From a virus: a DNA stretch of 64,000 nucleotides. Location: positions 1 through 64,000 of IMG/VR virus record IMGVR_UViG_3300044712_000557; one strand, given 5' to 3'. Made by a program: the position numbers and the translations under genes. Each line of letters opens with the position of its first letter. The first letter of the stretch is position 1. Shown here in pieces: positions 1 to 7,220 of the stretch. Below the pieces are notes generated by a model. It worked only from the letters and a program-made list of their open reading frames with translations. It ran no database searches and was not told where the DNA came from.

Positions 1-534
1 GCTGTGTTCAATCGTCCACCAGCACGGCTCGACTTTATTGCGGTAGTCAGACAACGCCTGACCACCTAGTTTGTTGTAGAACTCACGGGTGAGATACAGA
101 AACGTTGCGTCATTGATGATGCGCTTTGCGGAAGGCTCACCCCACGCCCAACGATCACTAGGCGCGGGGGAGCCACCAACGAAGAGGCCGCCCGGCTTTA
201 GGATGCGCCAAAGTTCCTGCATCCCCTTGAAGAATCCTTCAGCATTGCCCTGTTGCCCATAGAGCCCCATGACCGAATAGGCATGGATCTCATCGAAAGA
301 TCCGCTAGGGCAGGGGATCATGCTAGTGGTATATCCATCAGATGTGATCCAGTCCGATGTGGTCCAGTCCGAAGGCTGCTCAATGCTGTTTAGGTTGAAG
401 AGGATATCGGGCCTGCAGCGAAAGTCTGCGTCTAGGGTCGTCCATTCGATGGTTGCGTCGGCTGTGTTTGGCAGAAAGAGCTTCCTCTTCTTACCGTCGT
501 TGCCAGCTCCCAACGACAAGCACTTCAAGATCAC
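1..534 (-). CDS. Class I SAM-dependent methyltransferase, N-terminal part (runs off left edge)
   Basis: The first 178 codons are present and the 3' end lies beyond position 1. The N-terminus has a Rossmann motif I-like stretch (LSLGAGNDG, residues 6-14) and an acidic strand end (TTLDAD), followed by FDEIHAYSVMGLYG and ELWRILKPGGLFVGG, the order seen in class I methyltransferases. The substrate cannot be told. GTG at 534 is chosen as start because it overlaps the stop of the upstream gene as GTGA. Residues 55-67 hold a short internal repeat (SDWTTSDWITSDG) from a tandem duplication of 15 bases. It is the last gene seen of a leftward operon. Confidence 0.7.
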   Translation of the reverse strand, partial: MILKCLSLGAGNDGKKRKLFLPNTADATIEWTTLDADFRCRPDILFNLNSIEQPSDWTTSDWITSDGYTTSMIPCPSGSFDEIHAYSVMGLYGQQGNAEGFFKGMQELWRILKPGGLFVGGSPAPSDRWAWGEPSAKRIINDATFLYLTREFYNKLGGQALSDYRNKVEPCWWTIEHS

Positions 535-674
535 TTGATCACCTTCTTGCAGTCACACCACTGAGCGGTACACCCACGAGGGCCGTGGATAGATTCGAAG
601 TGCCTGCAGCCCTTGCAGGTTCCAGGCACCACGATCTTCTTTGCCTTACTCGGTGCTGCCTTTTGGCTTCTCAT
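531..674 (-). CDS. Small cysteine-rich protein, 47 aa
   Basis: Function not recognised. The protein is basic at the N-terminus and carries CKGC near the middle and CTAQWCDC near the end with a histidine between them, consistent with one structural zinc site. The start ATG lies inside the 3' end of the RNA ligase gene and the stop overlaps the methyltransferase start, so translation is probably coupled across all three. A longer reading of the same frame up to 770 was rejected because it would overlap the ligase heavily. Confidence 0.55.
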   Translation of the reverse strand: MRSQKAAPSKAKKIVVPGTCKGCRHFESIHGPRGCTAQWCDCKKVIK

Positions 675-1293
675 CGTTTTTGATCGTTGTCTTGAAGTAC
701 GCCTTCGCAGCATGATGATACACGACAACGCCCTCTGGGTCCATGAAGTTTGGTGCGCATCTTGAGCCAAACGTCTTTAAGTTGAAGATTTGATCTTCAA
801 CTTCACGAGTGAGGAACGGACCTTCGTAGAGAAGCGGCACAACGCCAAGGCCCTCGGGGATCGGAAGGCTAGCCGCAGCACGGCCAGACAAGACCGGACC
901 CCACTGAGACGTATTGAACAGCGAGAAACGCTTGTCGTTACCCGTGAGTCCGTACCTACGCTGGATACCCGCGCCCCAGAACTCTCCGTAGTGGCGACCT
1001 TCGCCTAGTACGTCAAAGAGCCCTTCGACACGCTCAAGCACCCAGGCAGCAAAACCGCTGTTGTCCTGGCCCTTTGTCGGATAGACCCAGCGGTTGCGCG
1101 AGCCGGCGTAGATATGGAAGCGTCCCTCTGGCCTATCAATCGAAACTAGAGGATCGGCCCATGCCGGTCCAGTCGGGCTCCACTCACAGCTCAGTGCATT
1201 TTGGATCAGGATCTGCCCGTTCGTCCCGTCGATCTTCTCGGTGATGGTGCAGTCGCGGAACAGCCTTGGGATCTTCTTGAACTCCTCAAACAT
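646..1293 (-). CDS. RNA ligase (Rnl2-like nucleotidyltransferase domain)
   Basis: The protein (215 aa) shows the covalent nucleotidyltransferase signature: motif I is EKIDGTN with K20 as the expected adenylated lysine, a motif III-like FWGAGIQRRYG lies near residue 105, motif IV is EGVVVYH and motif V is AYFKTTIKND at the C-terminus. Enzymes of this family seal nicks or breaks in RNA using ATP. The protein is shorter than T4 Rnl2 and looks like a catalytic core without an added C-terminal domain. With the cREC protein at 15803-16240 and the tRNA array it fits a tRNA or RNA repair role (inference). The start overlaps the stop of the preceding 43 aa gene. Confidence 0.85.
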   Translation of the reverse strand: MFEEFKKIPRLFRDCTITEKIDGTNGQILIQNALSCEWSPTGPAWADPLVSIDRPEGRFHIYAGSRNRWVYPTKGQDNSGFAAWVLERVEGLFDVLGEGRHYGEFWGAGIQRRYGLTGNDKRFSLFNTSQWGPVLSGRAAASLPIPEGLGVVPLLYEGPFLTREVEDQIFNLKTFGSRCAPNFMDPEGVVVYHHAAKAYFKTTIKNDEKPKGSTE

Positions 1294-1417
1294 TCTTCAG
1301 CCTCCTACGGAACACGCGGAAGGAGATCGGCTTCATCCCCTCAGGAACGTGCGGCAGCACCCCCTTCAGCCAGATGTTGTACATCTTGGCCAGCCTCTTG
1401 ACCTTGACTCCGCGCAT
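1286..1417 (-). CDS. Small basic protein, 43 aa
   Basis: Not recognised. It starts at ATG 1417, one base into the stop of the MazG-like gene (TGATG), and its stop overlaps the RNA ligase start by eight bases. The product is rich in Arg and Lys (MRGVKVKRLAKMYNI at the N-terminus) with no cysteine or membrane segment. The coupling on both sides is the main reason to call it. Confidence 0.5.
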   Translation of the reverse strand: MRGVKVKRLAKMYNIWLKGVLPHVPEGMKPISFRVFRRRLKNV

Positions 1418-1746
1418 CAGATTTCCTTTCCGCCGTGACGAAACGCCCTAGTCGTGTTGTAGTTCATCTTTGTGCGGAGTACCAGCTCAAGGTCCACGTC
1501 ATTGGCTTCGCACCAGTCGAAGATCCTGATCACCGCATCTGCCATCTCAACCGGGATTCCTTCCGGCTTCCCATCCTTGAGATAAACCTCGTTCAGTCCA
1601 CGCCCATTGCGGAACTCCTCGACGGCCTCGGAGATCTCGGACACGATGAGCAGCATCTTCTCGCAGAAGAGTGCCCGACCCGCCGACTCCCACCCCTTAG
1701 CTTTGTTGTTGACGCGGATTTCCTTCATCGTCTCAGCGATGTTCAC
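1417..1746 (-). CDS. MazG-like nucleoside triphosphate pyrophosphohydrolase
   Basis: The 109 aa protein has the all-alpha NTP pyrophosphohydrolase pattern: an acidic helix LLIVSEISEAVEEFR (residues 32-46, the EExxE-type metal site) and a second helix VEMADAVIRIFDWCE (about 66-80, the ExxD metal ligands). Such enzymes hydrolyse (d)NTPs to monophosphates and in phages are thought to tune nucleotide pools or alarmone levels. It sits between RNA and nucleotide metabolism genes, which fits. The start ATG overlaps the stop of the upstream 66 aa gene as ATGA-type coupling. Confidence 0.8.
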   Translation of the reverse strand: MNIAETMKEIRVNNKAKGWESAGRALFCEKMLLIVSEISEAVEEFRNGRGLNEVYLKDGKPEGIPVEMADAVIRIFDWCEANDVDLELVLRTKMNYNTTRAFRHGGKEI

Positions 1747-1943
1747 TCTGCCTCCTCAACGGAATATCCAGCGATCGTCTTCACGCAAAAGACCGCGTGC
1801 CCGAAGTTGTCAGTCGCCTCACCCTTGGCGTTCTTCACGTTGTATGTAAACGCTACGTAGTCCGGGGTCGGAGCCTTGACGGCCTCCACCCCATCGAACC
1901 GAAGATGCGCCCCGTACGGCAAGAACACACGAACCGTCTTCAT
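1743..1943 (-). CDS. Hypothetical protein, 66 aa
   Basis: Not recognised. It begins MKTVRVFLPYGAHLRF and has an even mix of beta-type residues, one cysteine and an acidic end. The start overlaps the thyX stop and its stop overlaps the MazG start, so it belongs to the same translationally coupled leftward operon. Confidence 0.6.
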   Translation of the reverse strand: MKTVRVFLPYGAHLRFDGVEAVKAPTPDYVAFTYNVKNAKGEATDNFGHAVFCVKTIAGYSVEEAE

Positions 1944-2563
1944 GCTTCCTCCACTTTGATGTCATCGAACAGCACGGCAACACTCGCCTGGAATTGCTTC
2001 AGCAGTGGCACTGCGATCTCTCGCATCTGAGGGTGCGCGCCCTTCGCCGTACGCTGCTTGAAGAAGTTCCGCCAGGACCGCAGGTTGAGCGTCATAATGA
2101 TCTCGGTCTTCAGGTTGGTAGGCAAAACGCCGCGTGCAATCTGAGGCTTCACTCCAAGATCGAGAAGAGCGAAGTAGCATCTCTCACACGTTGACATCGC
2201 CTCAACCCAATGTCGGTATTCCGCCATGCCGAGCCCTGGGGGCTGGACAACAGTGATCTCTCGTCCGAAGCATTCCTTGCTGTAGTTGCAGTACCGAGTG
2301 GACTCTTGCGAGTACGACGCGATGCGATTCCGCACGATCTCATGAGAGATTCCACGGTCGCAGATAATCCTGACGGTAACAACCTCATGCTCGATCACGC
2401 TTTCATGCTGTCTGTCGATGAGCGACTTTGCGAAGATCTCAGCGGTTCCCTTCGCGATGCGGCCCTCACTCTTATAGCAAACCCGGCCGTACTTTTCAAT
2501 GTTCTGTAGCGTCCAAGGGTCAAGCCCGGCTAGGATTTCAAAGCTAGCGGGAACGATCTTCAC
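1940..2563 (-). CDS. thyX: Flavin-dependent thymidylate synthase
   Basis: The 207 aa protein matches the ThyX family: HESVIEHE near residue 53, the signature region SHEIVRNRIASYSQESTRY (residues 73-91), and a C-terminal NLRSWRNFFKQR region. ThyX makes dTMP from dUMP with methylenetetrahydrofolate, FAD and NADPH. The usual RHRx7S motif reads R78-N79-R80 then seven residues then S88, so the central histidine is asparagine here. Length is typical. It lies between a metallophosphoesterase and a MazG-like gene, a nucleotide metabolism group. Start ATG at 2563 overlaps the upstream stop. Confidence 0.93.
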   Translation of the reverse strand: MKIVPASFEILAGLDPWTLQNIEKYGRVCYKSEGRIAKGTAEIFAKSLIDRQHESVIEHEVVTVRIICDRGISHEIVRNRIASYSQESTRYCNYSKECFGREITVVQPPGLGMAEYRHWVEAMSTCERCYFALLDLGVKPQIARGVLPTNLKTEIIMTLNLRSWRNFFKQRTAKGAHPQMREIAVPLLKQFQASVAVLFDDIKVEEA

Positions 2564-3393
2564 AGTACCACCTGTCCCCTGAAGTACACGCGCCCCTCAG
2601 GCGTAGCCCAGACCATCTCGGGGCCAACGAACTTGCCACCCTTGAAGCCAAGGATCACGAAGCCAGACTGCCAATTCTGCGAGTTGTCTTCGGTGTAGTT
2701 CGTGAACTGAGCGCTCTCAACTGTGCTGATGGTGCCAGCATCGATGCCCCAACGTAGACCTCGATAGTCGGAGAAGGGCTTGACCCAGAGCCGGTGATCA
2801 TGTCCCGTAACAATCGATACTCCTGAGGCGATAGCATTGTTGTAAGCTCCATACTCACCGCCCTTGAATCGATGCTTGATAACAACCTCAGGGATCGCCT
2901 GATTCCCGATCCACGTAGCCCACGCAGGAAGCCAACCAGGGAAGTGATCCTTCAGCGTCGTGCCGAAGACGCCTGCGTACTCTGGAACCTTCTCGGCGAG
3001 CTTCGTCTCAAAGCGAGCATCGTGGTTCCCCAAGTTCCACACGCGGTACTGCACGAATGGAAGCTCCTCGTATTCTTTGAACCGAGCTGCTGTTTCCTTC
3101 AACTCAGCAACCACGGTGGGACGCTCCTTCAGCTCAACGAAGGACGACACGGGCCAGCGAGAGATGGACGCACCGTCGATGGCGTCACCGTTCGCAATGA
3201 TGGCCCAGGGACGCAGCGCGTTGGCGAGCAGGATGCTTGCCTTGTGCGCGGGCGAAGGAGGCGCATCGGGATGGTAGTGCTGGTCGGACACAACGAAGAC
3301 GTAGCCGTCTAGCGCGGGCAGGAGAACGCGTGCGCCGAAGCGCGCCCGTCCATAGTTCTGGTTGGCTGTCACGAAATGATCAAGCTCGTTCAT
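2560..3393 (-). CDS. Calcineurin-type metallophosphoesterase
   Basis: All family metal-binding blocks are present in order in the 277 aa protein: SDQHYH (DxH), NGDAID (GDxxD), GNHD, a histidine in VVIKH and GHDH. Such enzymes hydrolyse phosphodiesters or phosphomonoesters with two metal ions; phage members act on nucleotides or nucleic acid ends, but the substrate is not readable from sequence. The start at 3393 lies 14 bases inside the upstream gene and the stop overlaps thyX. Confidence 0.85.
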   Translation of the reverse strand: MNELDHFVTANQNYGRARFGARVLLPALDGYVFVVSDQHYHPDAPPSPAHKASILLANALRPWAIIANGDAIDGASISRWPVSSFVELKERPTVVAELKETAARFKEYEELPFVQYRVWNLGNHDARFETKLAEKVPEYAGVFGTTLKDHFPGWLPAWATWIGNQAIPEVVIKHRFKGGEYGAYNNAIASGVSIVTGHDHRLWVKPFSDYRGLRWGIDAGTISTVESAQFTNYTEDNSQNWQSGFVILGFKGGKFVGPEMVWATPEGRVYFRGQVVL

Positions 3394-3604
3394 TGTTCTT
3401 CATGGCCTCGCAGTAATCACGAACCGTAGTGCGGCTGCAGGTAAATCCCTTGGTTCGTAGATACTTGGTGATGTCGGAGTGGCGGTTGTCGGTAAATGCT
3501 CTACTACTTAGGATTGTATCCCTAAGTGCCTTATTGGCCTGAAGCAGATCGCGCAACTGCTGCAGGGCGCTGGGCTTGAACATCGCGTCGAGTTCGTTTA
3601 CCAC
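3380..3604 (-). CDS. Small helix-turn-helix-like protein, 74 aa
   Basis: Not assigned to a family. The second half (HSDITKYLRTKGFTCSRTTV) has the spacing of a helix-turn-helix, so DNA binding is likely. GTG at 3604 is taken as start because it overlaps the stop of the antirepressor gene; an ATG at 3583 is the alternative. The stop lies inside the metallophosphoesterase gene. Being next to a KilAC antirepressor it may be regulatory (inference). Confidence 0.5.
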   Translation of the reverse strand: MVNELDAMFKPSALQQLRDLLQANKALRDTILSSRAFTDNRHSDITKYLRTKGFTCSRTTVRDYCEAMKNNERA

Positions 3605-4425
3605 CCGTAGCTCCTCTTCACAATACCGCTGGCGAAGGCAGTTGCGCGCAGAGATTCTGCCCACTTCTCGTTCTCAACCGCAGGCTCTGGCTCCTGCTTT
3701 GCCCCCTTCGGCTGGGAATCCCACTGCTGAGCAAACCACGCCAGCCCCGCGTGTGTAAAGAACGTCTGTCGGTAGTACTTCTTGTCGTCGTGGTTCTCGC
3801 GAAGTGGGAACTTGAAGTAACCGGCGTAGATGTACTGCTTGCTTGGGCGCAGCTTCCCAATGTGATTTTTCCTAGCTGGCTCTCGGTATAGGATCCCCTT
3901 GTCGATTGCAAACTTCGCCGCTGCCTTTTCTGAGATGCCAAGGTGAGCGCATCCATCGCTCCACCTAATGAGGCCATCCGCGCTAAGGAACCGGTCAGCC
4001 ATCTCCGCTTTTGGAGTCAGCGCCTTGATAGTCTCCACGCTCTCCGCAACGCGGGCCTTCTGCTTCTCAATCATGTCATTCGCAAGACGCAGCGCGTGTG
4101 CGAAGACCATCTCTGGAGTCTGCCAAGCTTCCTCCAGCTTGAGCAGATACTTCTTGGCCTCAAGAGAGCCCTCGGCCCTTGCACTGATAGCAATCAGCTT
4201 CGCCGCAGCGAACGTGAGTATGTAGACATCTCTTGGCCGACCGCCCTGGGGGTTTACCCGGTTTTCCGGGTAAACTCTAAAGTCAATCCCTTCATCGAGT
4301 TGTAGGCGCGAGATGTTGTACTTGATCCAGGTGTTGAAGTCCCATCCCATGCCCAGTCGCTCGTAAAGCTCTCGTGCGTCCACTTCGTTCGTCGGCTGCG
4401 CGTACACCGTTACTGCGCTGCTCAT
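3598..4425 (-). CDS. Phage antirepressor, AntA/AntB plus KilAC domains
   Basis: The 275 aa protein has an N-terminal AntA/AntB-type domain (DARELYERLGMGWDFNTWIK, residues 17-36, then a YILTFAAAKLIAISARAEG helix) and a C-terminal KilAC-type DNA-binding domain (SADGLIRWSDGCAHLGISEK, followed by YFTHAG-like FFTHAGLAWF). Antirepressors of this type bind DNA or repressors to change phage gene expression. A linker of charged residues joins the two domains. It overlaps its neighbours by 4-7 bases. No cI-like repressor or integrase is visible in the window, so a temperate lifestyle cannot be concluded. Confidence 0.85.
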   Translation of the reverse strand: MSSAVTVYAQPTNEVDARELYERLGMGWDFNTWIKYNISRLQLDEGIDFRVYPENRVNPQGGRPRDVYILTFAAAKLIAISARAEGSLEAKKYLLKLEEAWQTPEMVFAHALRLANDMIEKQKARVAESVETIKALTPKAEMADRFLSADGLIRWSDGCAHLGISEKAAAKFAIDKGILYREPARKNHIGKLRPSKQYIYAGYFKFPLRENHDDKKYYRQTFFTHAGLAWFAQQWDSQPKGAKQEPEPAVENEKWAESLRATAFASGIVKRSYGW

Positions 4426-4901
4426 CGCTCGTCTCCATCCTGACGAGTCCAGTCATATTCGACGTGAGCCTCGTCGGCCTTCGTAAACTTCCCACCCTGA
4501 CGCGCAGCCCTTGCTGCACGCTTCTGCCCAGCGATACGCTTCTGCTCCAACCATCCTTCGTACTTATCCCGGTCGTGGTACTCAGCGAAGGCCGGGATGC
4601 GGTACCCGTTTTCGAGAATCTCAAGACGTGCCTCGCCAGGGTTCGTCCGGCTGTGCATGTCCGGCGAGGTAAGACGCTGGATCGCACGGTCGAACTCATC
4701 ACGCGGAAGGAACGCCTTGCGAAGCAGGTTGCCCGGAGTGATGATGATCACACCCTCACCGTGGGATCGGTTGATCGGATCCTGCGCGAGGGCCAGGAGA
4801 GTCAACCAAAGAACCCTGGTAGCAGGATCCTCTTCCCACACCGAAGACTCAAAGAGTCGACGGTTGACTTTGAAGAACGGCTCGTCCTTGTACCTAGACA
4901 C
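4422..4901 (-). CDS. Possible replisome-organiser type (winged-helix) protein
   Basis: The 159 aa protein begins SRYKDEPFFKVNRRLFESSVW and continues with a helical region (TRVLWLTLLALAQ) and a strand-turn region (GVIIITPGNLLRKA), a layout like the N-terminal winged-helix domain of phage replisome organisers; the C-terminal third is Lys/Arg-rich and ends acidic. Start GTG 4901 is chosen because it overlaps the stop of the upstream membrane protein. The neighbouring iteron-like repeats (5298-5594) would suit a DNA-binding initiator (inference). A plain hypothetical protein is the alternative. Confidence 0.5.
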   Translation of the reverse strand: MSRYKDEPFFKVNRRLFESSVWEEDPATRVLWLTLLALAQDPINRSHGEGVIIITPGNLLRKAFLPRDEFDRAIQRLTSPDMHSRTNPGEARLEILENGYRIPAFAEYHDRDKYEGWLEQKRIAGQKRAARAARQGGKFTKADEAHVEYDWTRQDGDER

Positions 4902-5082
4902 GCGACTCGATCTCCTCCCACAGAGAGACAGCGAGAACGACGCTATGCCACACGGGCCAACCCAGGGCCAAGACGATAGACGCAGTCGGAAGCATCTCGG
5001 TGTCTGACCACTCAGATACGAACGCGTAGGTAACGAGCACCCCAACCAAGTACATCCAACCTACCAGCAGCCACGCGATCAT
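4894..5082 (-). CDS. Small membrane protein, 62 aa, two helices
   Basis: Two hydrophobic segments (WLLVGWMYLVGVLVTYAF and ASIVLALGWPVWHSVVLA) are separated by an acidic loop, so an inner-membrane hairpin is expected. No family recognised. Its start touches the stop of the next membrane gene and its stop overlaps the downstream GTG start. Confidence 0.6.
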   Translation of the reverse strand: MIAWLLVGWMYLVGVLVTYAFVSEWSDTEMLPTASIVLALGWPVWHSVVLAVSLWEEIESRV

Positions 5083-5295
5083 CTAGATTTTCCCCCTAAG
5101 AAAATCATCGAATCGTCCCTGGCTCCAAGCCCAAGAGGCGATTCCAATGAGCCCGCAAGTCCAACCTCCGAGGAATCCAATGAGGTACTCTCCTACCTTC
5201 CCGGACTCTCCGGTGACCAGCCATACGATGAGCGACCCGGTCACCATCCCAAACCAGAACAGGAAGACTCTCAACTGCCACATCAACATCTCCAC
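5083..5295 (-). CDS. Small membrane protein, 70 aa
   Basis: Two or three hydrophobic segments (VFLFWFGMVTGSLIVWLV and LIGFLGGWTCGLIGIASWAW) and a short polar tail. First gene leftward of the repeat-rich gap at 5296-5653. Function unknown. Confidence 0.6.
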   Translation of the reverse strand: MEMLMWQLRVFLFWFGMVTGSLIVWLVTGESGKVGEYLIGFLGGWTCGLIGIASWAWSQGRFDDFLRGKI

Positions 5296-5500
5296 CTCCG
5301 CTGGTGAGTATCTGCCTCCTACACCAGCGAGTCAAGGTTCTCGGTGGTTGGATTCGCCATTCCGCTGGTTGCTTGATGGATGGTTGGTGGTTGCTTGACG
5401 GGAGTCCATTCCCAGGCCATGTCCACGCGGCGTGGGCGCGTCCTAAAAGTGGACATCCACCAGCTTCCGATGGCTTATTTCAGAATGATGTCGTAAATAG

Positions 5501-5517
5501 ACCAGCGGGCCGCTGGT
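5501..5517. promoter_or_regulatory. Perfect 8 bp palindrome, likely protein-binding site
   Basis: ACCAGCGG-G-CCGCTGGT, arms of eight bases around one base. It is the most symmetric copy of the iterated site of this gap and is followed within 25 bases by two further copies, as in an operator or initiator array. Confidence 0.5.
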
Positions 5518-5558
5518 CGCCACCAGCGAAACACTTTTTTCCGCTGGTCCAAAACCAG

Positions 5559-5594
5559 CAAGAAAGAGAACAAGAAAGAGAACAAGAAAGAGAA
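5559..5594. repeat. Three tandem 12 bp repeats (CAAGAAAGAGAA)
   Basis: Three perfect head-to-tail copies of a purine-rich 12-mer abut the last ACCAGC site and are followed by TTAACAGATATACAG, the most AT-rich stretch nearby. A strand-separation element of an origin, or a polypurine binding site, would look like this (inference). Confidence 0.75.
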
Positions 5595-5653
5595 TTAACA
5601 GATATACAGTTCTACCTCATTGGAGATGAGGGGTCTGGGGAGAAGAACCTTGT

Positions 5654-5788
5654 TCATTCCACCCATTCCTCTTCCCCACAAGTACGGCAACGGACCCTTA
5701 GACCGTAAACGGACACGGACACCAGCTCCACCCCATGACATCCGAAGAGATGAACGACACGATGCCAGAACTTCTTCAGACCCTGCAT
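5654..5788 (-). CDS. Small zinc-ribbon-ended protein, 44 aa
   Basis: Not recognised. Starts at ATG 5788 inside the end of the upstream gene and ends with CRTCGEEEWVE; with an earlier GCHG it could hold a metal. Leftward operon member. Confidence 0.45.
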   Translation of the reverse strand: MQGLKKFWHRVVHLFGCHGVELVSVSVYGLRVRCRTCGEEEWVE

Positions 5789-6018
5789 AGGTTCTCCTCG
5801 CAGTAGTCGCAGATCTTCGGAGAGCAGGCGCAGGTATCGAAGCGCTGGTTGCATCCGCAGTTGCACTCGCACGTCACCTCGGAGAACCAATGAGGGCACT
5901 CATATTTAACTCTGGCCTCCAAGATAGATCTGAGGTATATGAATTCTTCATGGGTGATCTCGATGGCCTTGAAGGCGTTTGCCAGATCCATAACGTGCGG
6001 ACGGATGTCAGCGAGCAT
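5776..6018 (-). CDS. Cysteine-rich small protein, 80 aa
   Basis: The N-terminal half is helical (MLADIRPHVMDLANAFKAIE). The C-terminal half has ten cysteines in the pattern CP..CECNCGC...CACSPKICDYC, which suggests one or two zinc sites. Start ATG 6018 is used because it sits in the end of the upstream gene; a longer frame would overlap that gene fully. Confidence 0.55.
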   Translation of the reverse strand: MLADIRPHVMDLANAFKAIEITHEEFIYLRSILEARVKYECPHWFSEVTCECNCGCNQRFDTCACSPKICDYCEENLCRV

Positions 6019-6283
6019 GATCGATTCCCCTTTCGCGAGCCCACTCCTCGTGAAGCTCAAGATTCTCTGGAGTCGGATTGGCGAAGTCACAAGTCGGACA
6101 AGGCTTCGACCCTCCGACCCTGACCGGAAGCACGTAGATATCCCCATCACCTTCAGGAATATCTACGAGGCCCTTCTCATAGTCCACGATACTGGCGTGC
6201 TTGACCCAATGCTGCAGATGGAGCATGAGTTGTTCTAGAGGAGCGTCGTCGGGACGTACGACGCCTAGAATGAACATCTTCAT
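6008..6283 (-). CDS. Small protein with a C2H2-like finger, 91 aa
   Basis: After a beta-rich start (MKMFILGVVRPDDAPLE) the C-terminus carries CPTCDFANPTPENLELHEEW...H, a spacing that fits one C2H2-type zinc finger. Family unknown. The start overlaps the stop of the next zinc protein as ATGA. Confidence 0.6.
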   Translation of the reverse strand: MKMFILGVVRPDDAPLEQLMLHLQHWVKHASIVDYEKGLVDIPEGDGDIYVLPVRVGGSKPCPTCDFANPTPENLELHEEWARERGIDHAR

Positions 6284-6432
6284 TCCGATTCCTCCTCACG
6301 GTCCATGTAGCACGCCCAATGAACGAACTTGCCTTCGGTGCCCATTACGGTCACCTGTCCGTAGACGAACGGCTTTCCGCAGTCGGGACAGGTGTGCTGA
6401 GCCTTGGTGTCCTTTGGTAGGTCGAATTCCAC
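6280..6432 (-). CDS. Zinc-finger-like microprotein, 50 aa
   Basis: Starts at GTG 6432 preceded by GGGAGAAA at good spacing. It contains CPDCGKPFVYG followed by HWACYMD, giving a C..C..H..C metal site of the treble-clef or LIM kind. It lies in a run of four small zinc-type genes transcribed leftward. Confidence 0.6.
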   Translation of the reverse strand: MEFDLPKDTKAQHTCPDCGKPFVYGQVTVMGTEGKFVHWACYMDREEESE

Positions 6433-6468
6433 AGAAATTTCTCCCAGAAAATAGGGGGTGGCCTGTTT

Positions 6469-6714
6469 TTAAGACCCCCCACCCTTCATCGCAGTAAGAA
6501 CTTGCAGCAGTGAAACTACCAGGATGATGTAGAGCAAGGTCAGTGTTCCCAGCATGAAGTTATCGCATGAGTCCGACTGGAATCCGCCGTACTTGTGGGC
6601 AAGGTTGCCGACCCAGCACGCCGCCCAGATCGGCACCGACAAGATCGTACCGATAGCCACGGCGTAGCCGAAGAGCACGAACGCTTGGTAGACCCACGCG
6701 AGCAGGAAGGCCAT
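6469..6714 (-). CDS. Small membrane protein, 81 aa
   Basis: Two long hydrophobic segments (AFVLFGYAVAIGTILSVPIW and FMLGTLTLLYIILVVSLL) around a polar loop with two cysteines. Function unknown. It ends next to a C-rich run (6473-6484); no good terminator is seen there. Confidence 0.6.
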   Translation of the reverse strand: MAFLLAWVYQAFVLFGYAVAIGTILSVPIWAACWVGNLAHKYGGFQSDSCDNFMLGTLTLLYIILVVSLLQVLTAMKGGGS

Positions 6715-6980
6715 CAGTAGATCTCCCTGAACTGATCACACGAGTGGCAGCAGTCACACTCCGGGATGTGGCTATGGAACCCGTGCCCACACCTCTTGCA
6801 GATGGGCTCCCCGAGGAGCGGATCCGTGCCCTCGTTCTCATCACGCCCAGACTTGTAGCACTCCATGTCCTCGACAATCCCCTGGAGCTTCTCTTGCACC
6901 TCGGTGATGAAGTAGTACAAATCCTTCACCTCCGACCGTAGATACGCTAGACGTACAGCGTCAGCATCACTCTGCTTCAT
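6714..6980 (-). CDS. Cys/His-rich small protein, 88 aa
   Basis: The N-terminal part is helical and charged; the C-terminus has CKRCGHGFHSHIPECDCCHSCDQF, a likely zinc site with four or more cysteines and three histidines. Start ATG 6980 overlaps the stop of the upstream membrane gene. Confidence 0.6.
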   Translation of the reverse strand: MKQSDADAVRLAYLRSEVKDLYYFITEVQEKLQGIVEDMECYKSGRDENEGTDPLLGEPICKRCGHGFHSHIPECDCCHSCDQFREIY

Positions 6981-7210
6981 TTCACACCCCCAACCTCGTA
7001 AAGACGCAACGTCATCACAAACGACACGATCAGCGACATCAGCAGGAGCACCTGGAGCGCAATCTTCTGGTCGTACGTCATGCTCCCCCATTCCCCCAGC
7101 CAATCGCTAATCTTCACCAACACCCAGAAGAACCCGTACACCGCAGCGATAGCCAGGACCGTACTCCCGAATACCGCCAGGAAGCTCAGAGCCCACAGAA
7201 CCAAGAACAT
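6977..7210 (-). CDS. Small membrane protein, 77 aa
   Basis: Two hydrophobic segments (LVLWALSFLAVFGSTVLAIA and VLLLMSLIVSFVMTLRLY) flank an amphipathic stretch. A GGGGGAG ribosome binding site lies seven bases before the ATG at 7210. Function unknown. Confidence 0.6.
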   Translation of the reverse strand: MFLVLWALSFLAVFGSTVLAIAAVYGFFWVLVKISDWLGEWGSMTYDQKIALQVLLLMSLIVSFVMTLRLYEVGGVK

Positions 7211-7220
7211 CTACTCCCCC

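Larger units (their letters stand above)
5296..5653. repeat. Non-coding gap with iterated ACCAGC(GG)/CCGCTGGT sites
   Basis: No gene is seen here. The core ACCAGC or its complement occurs repeatedly: 5298-5305 (CCGCTGGT), 5323-5328, 5362-5369, 5458-5463, 5501-5508, 5510-5517, 5522-5527, 5541-5548 and 5554-5559. The pair 5501-5517 is a perfect inverted repeat. A second direct repeat GGTTGCTTGA lies at 5367-5376 and 5389-5398. Iterated sites next to a possible replisome organiser suggest an origin or an operator array; neither is proven. Confidence 0.55.

Noticed and set aside
1201-1438. Rightward ORFs opposite the RNA ligase start
   Set aside because: The leftward reading explains the sequence with a clear ligase motif and coupled small genes.
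5559-5594. CRISPR-like repeats
   Set aside because: The three 12-mers are adjacent without spacers; no CRISPR array is present anywhere in the window.
6453-6485. Terminator between 6432 and 6469
   Set aside because: GGGTGG/CCACCC gives only six pairs with a long loop and no T-run in the leftward direction.
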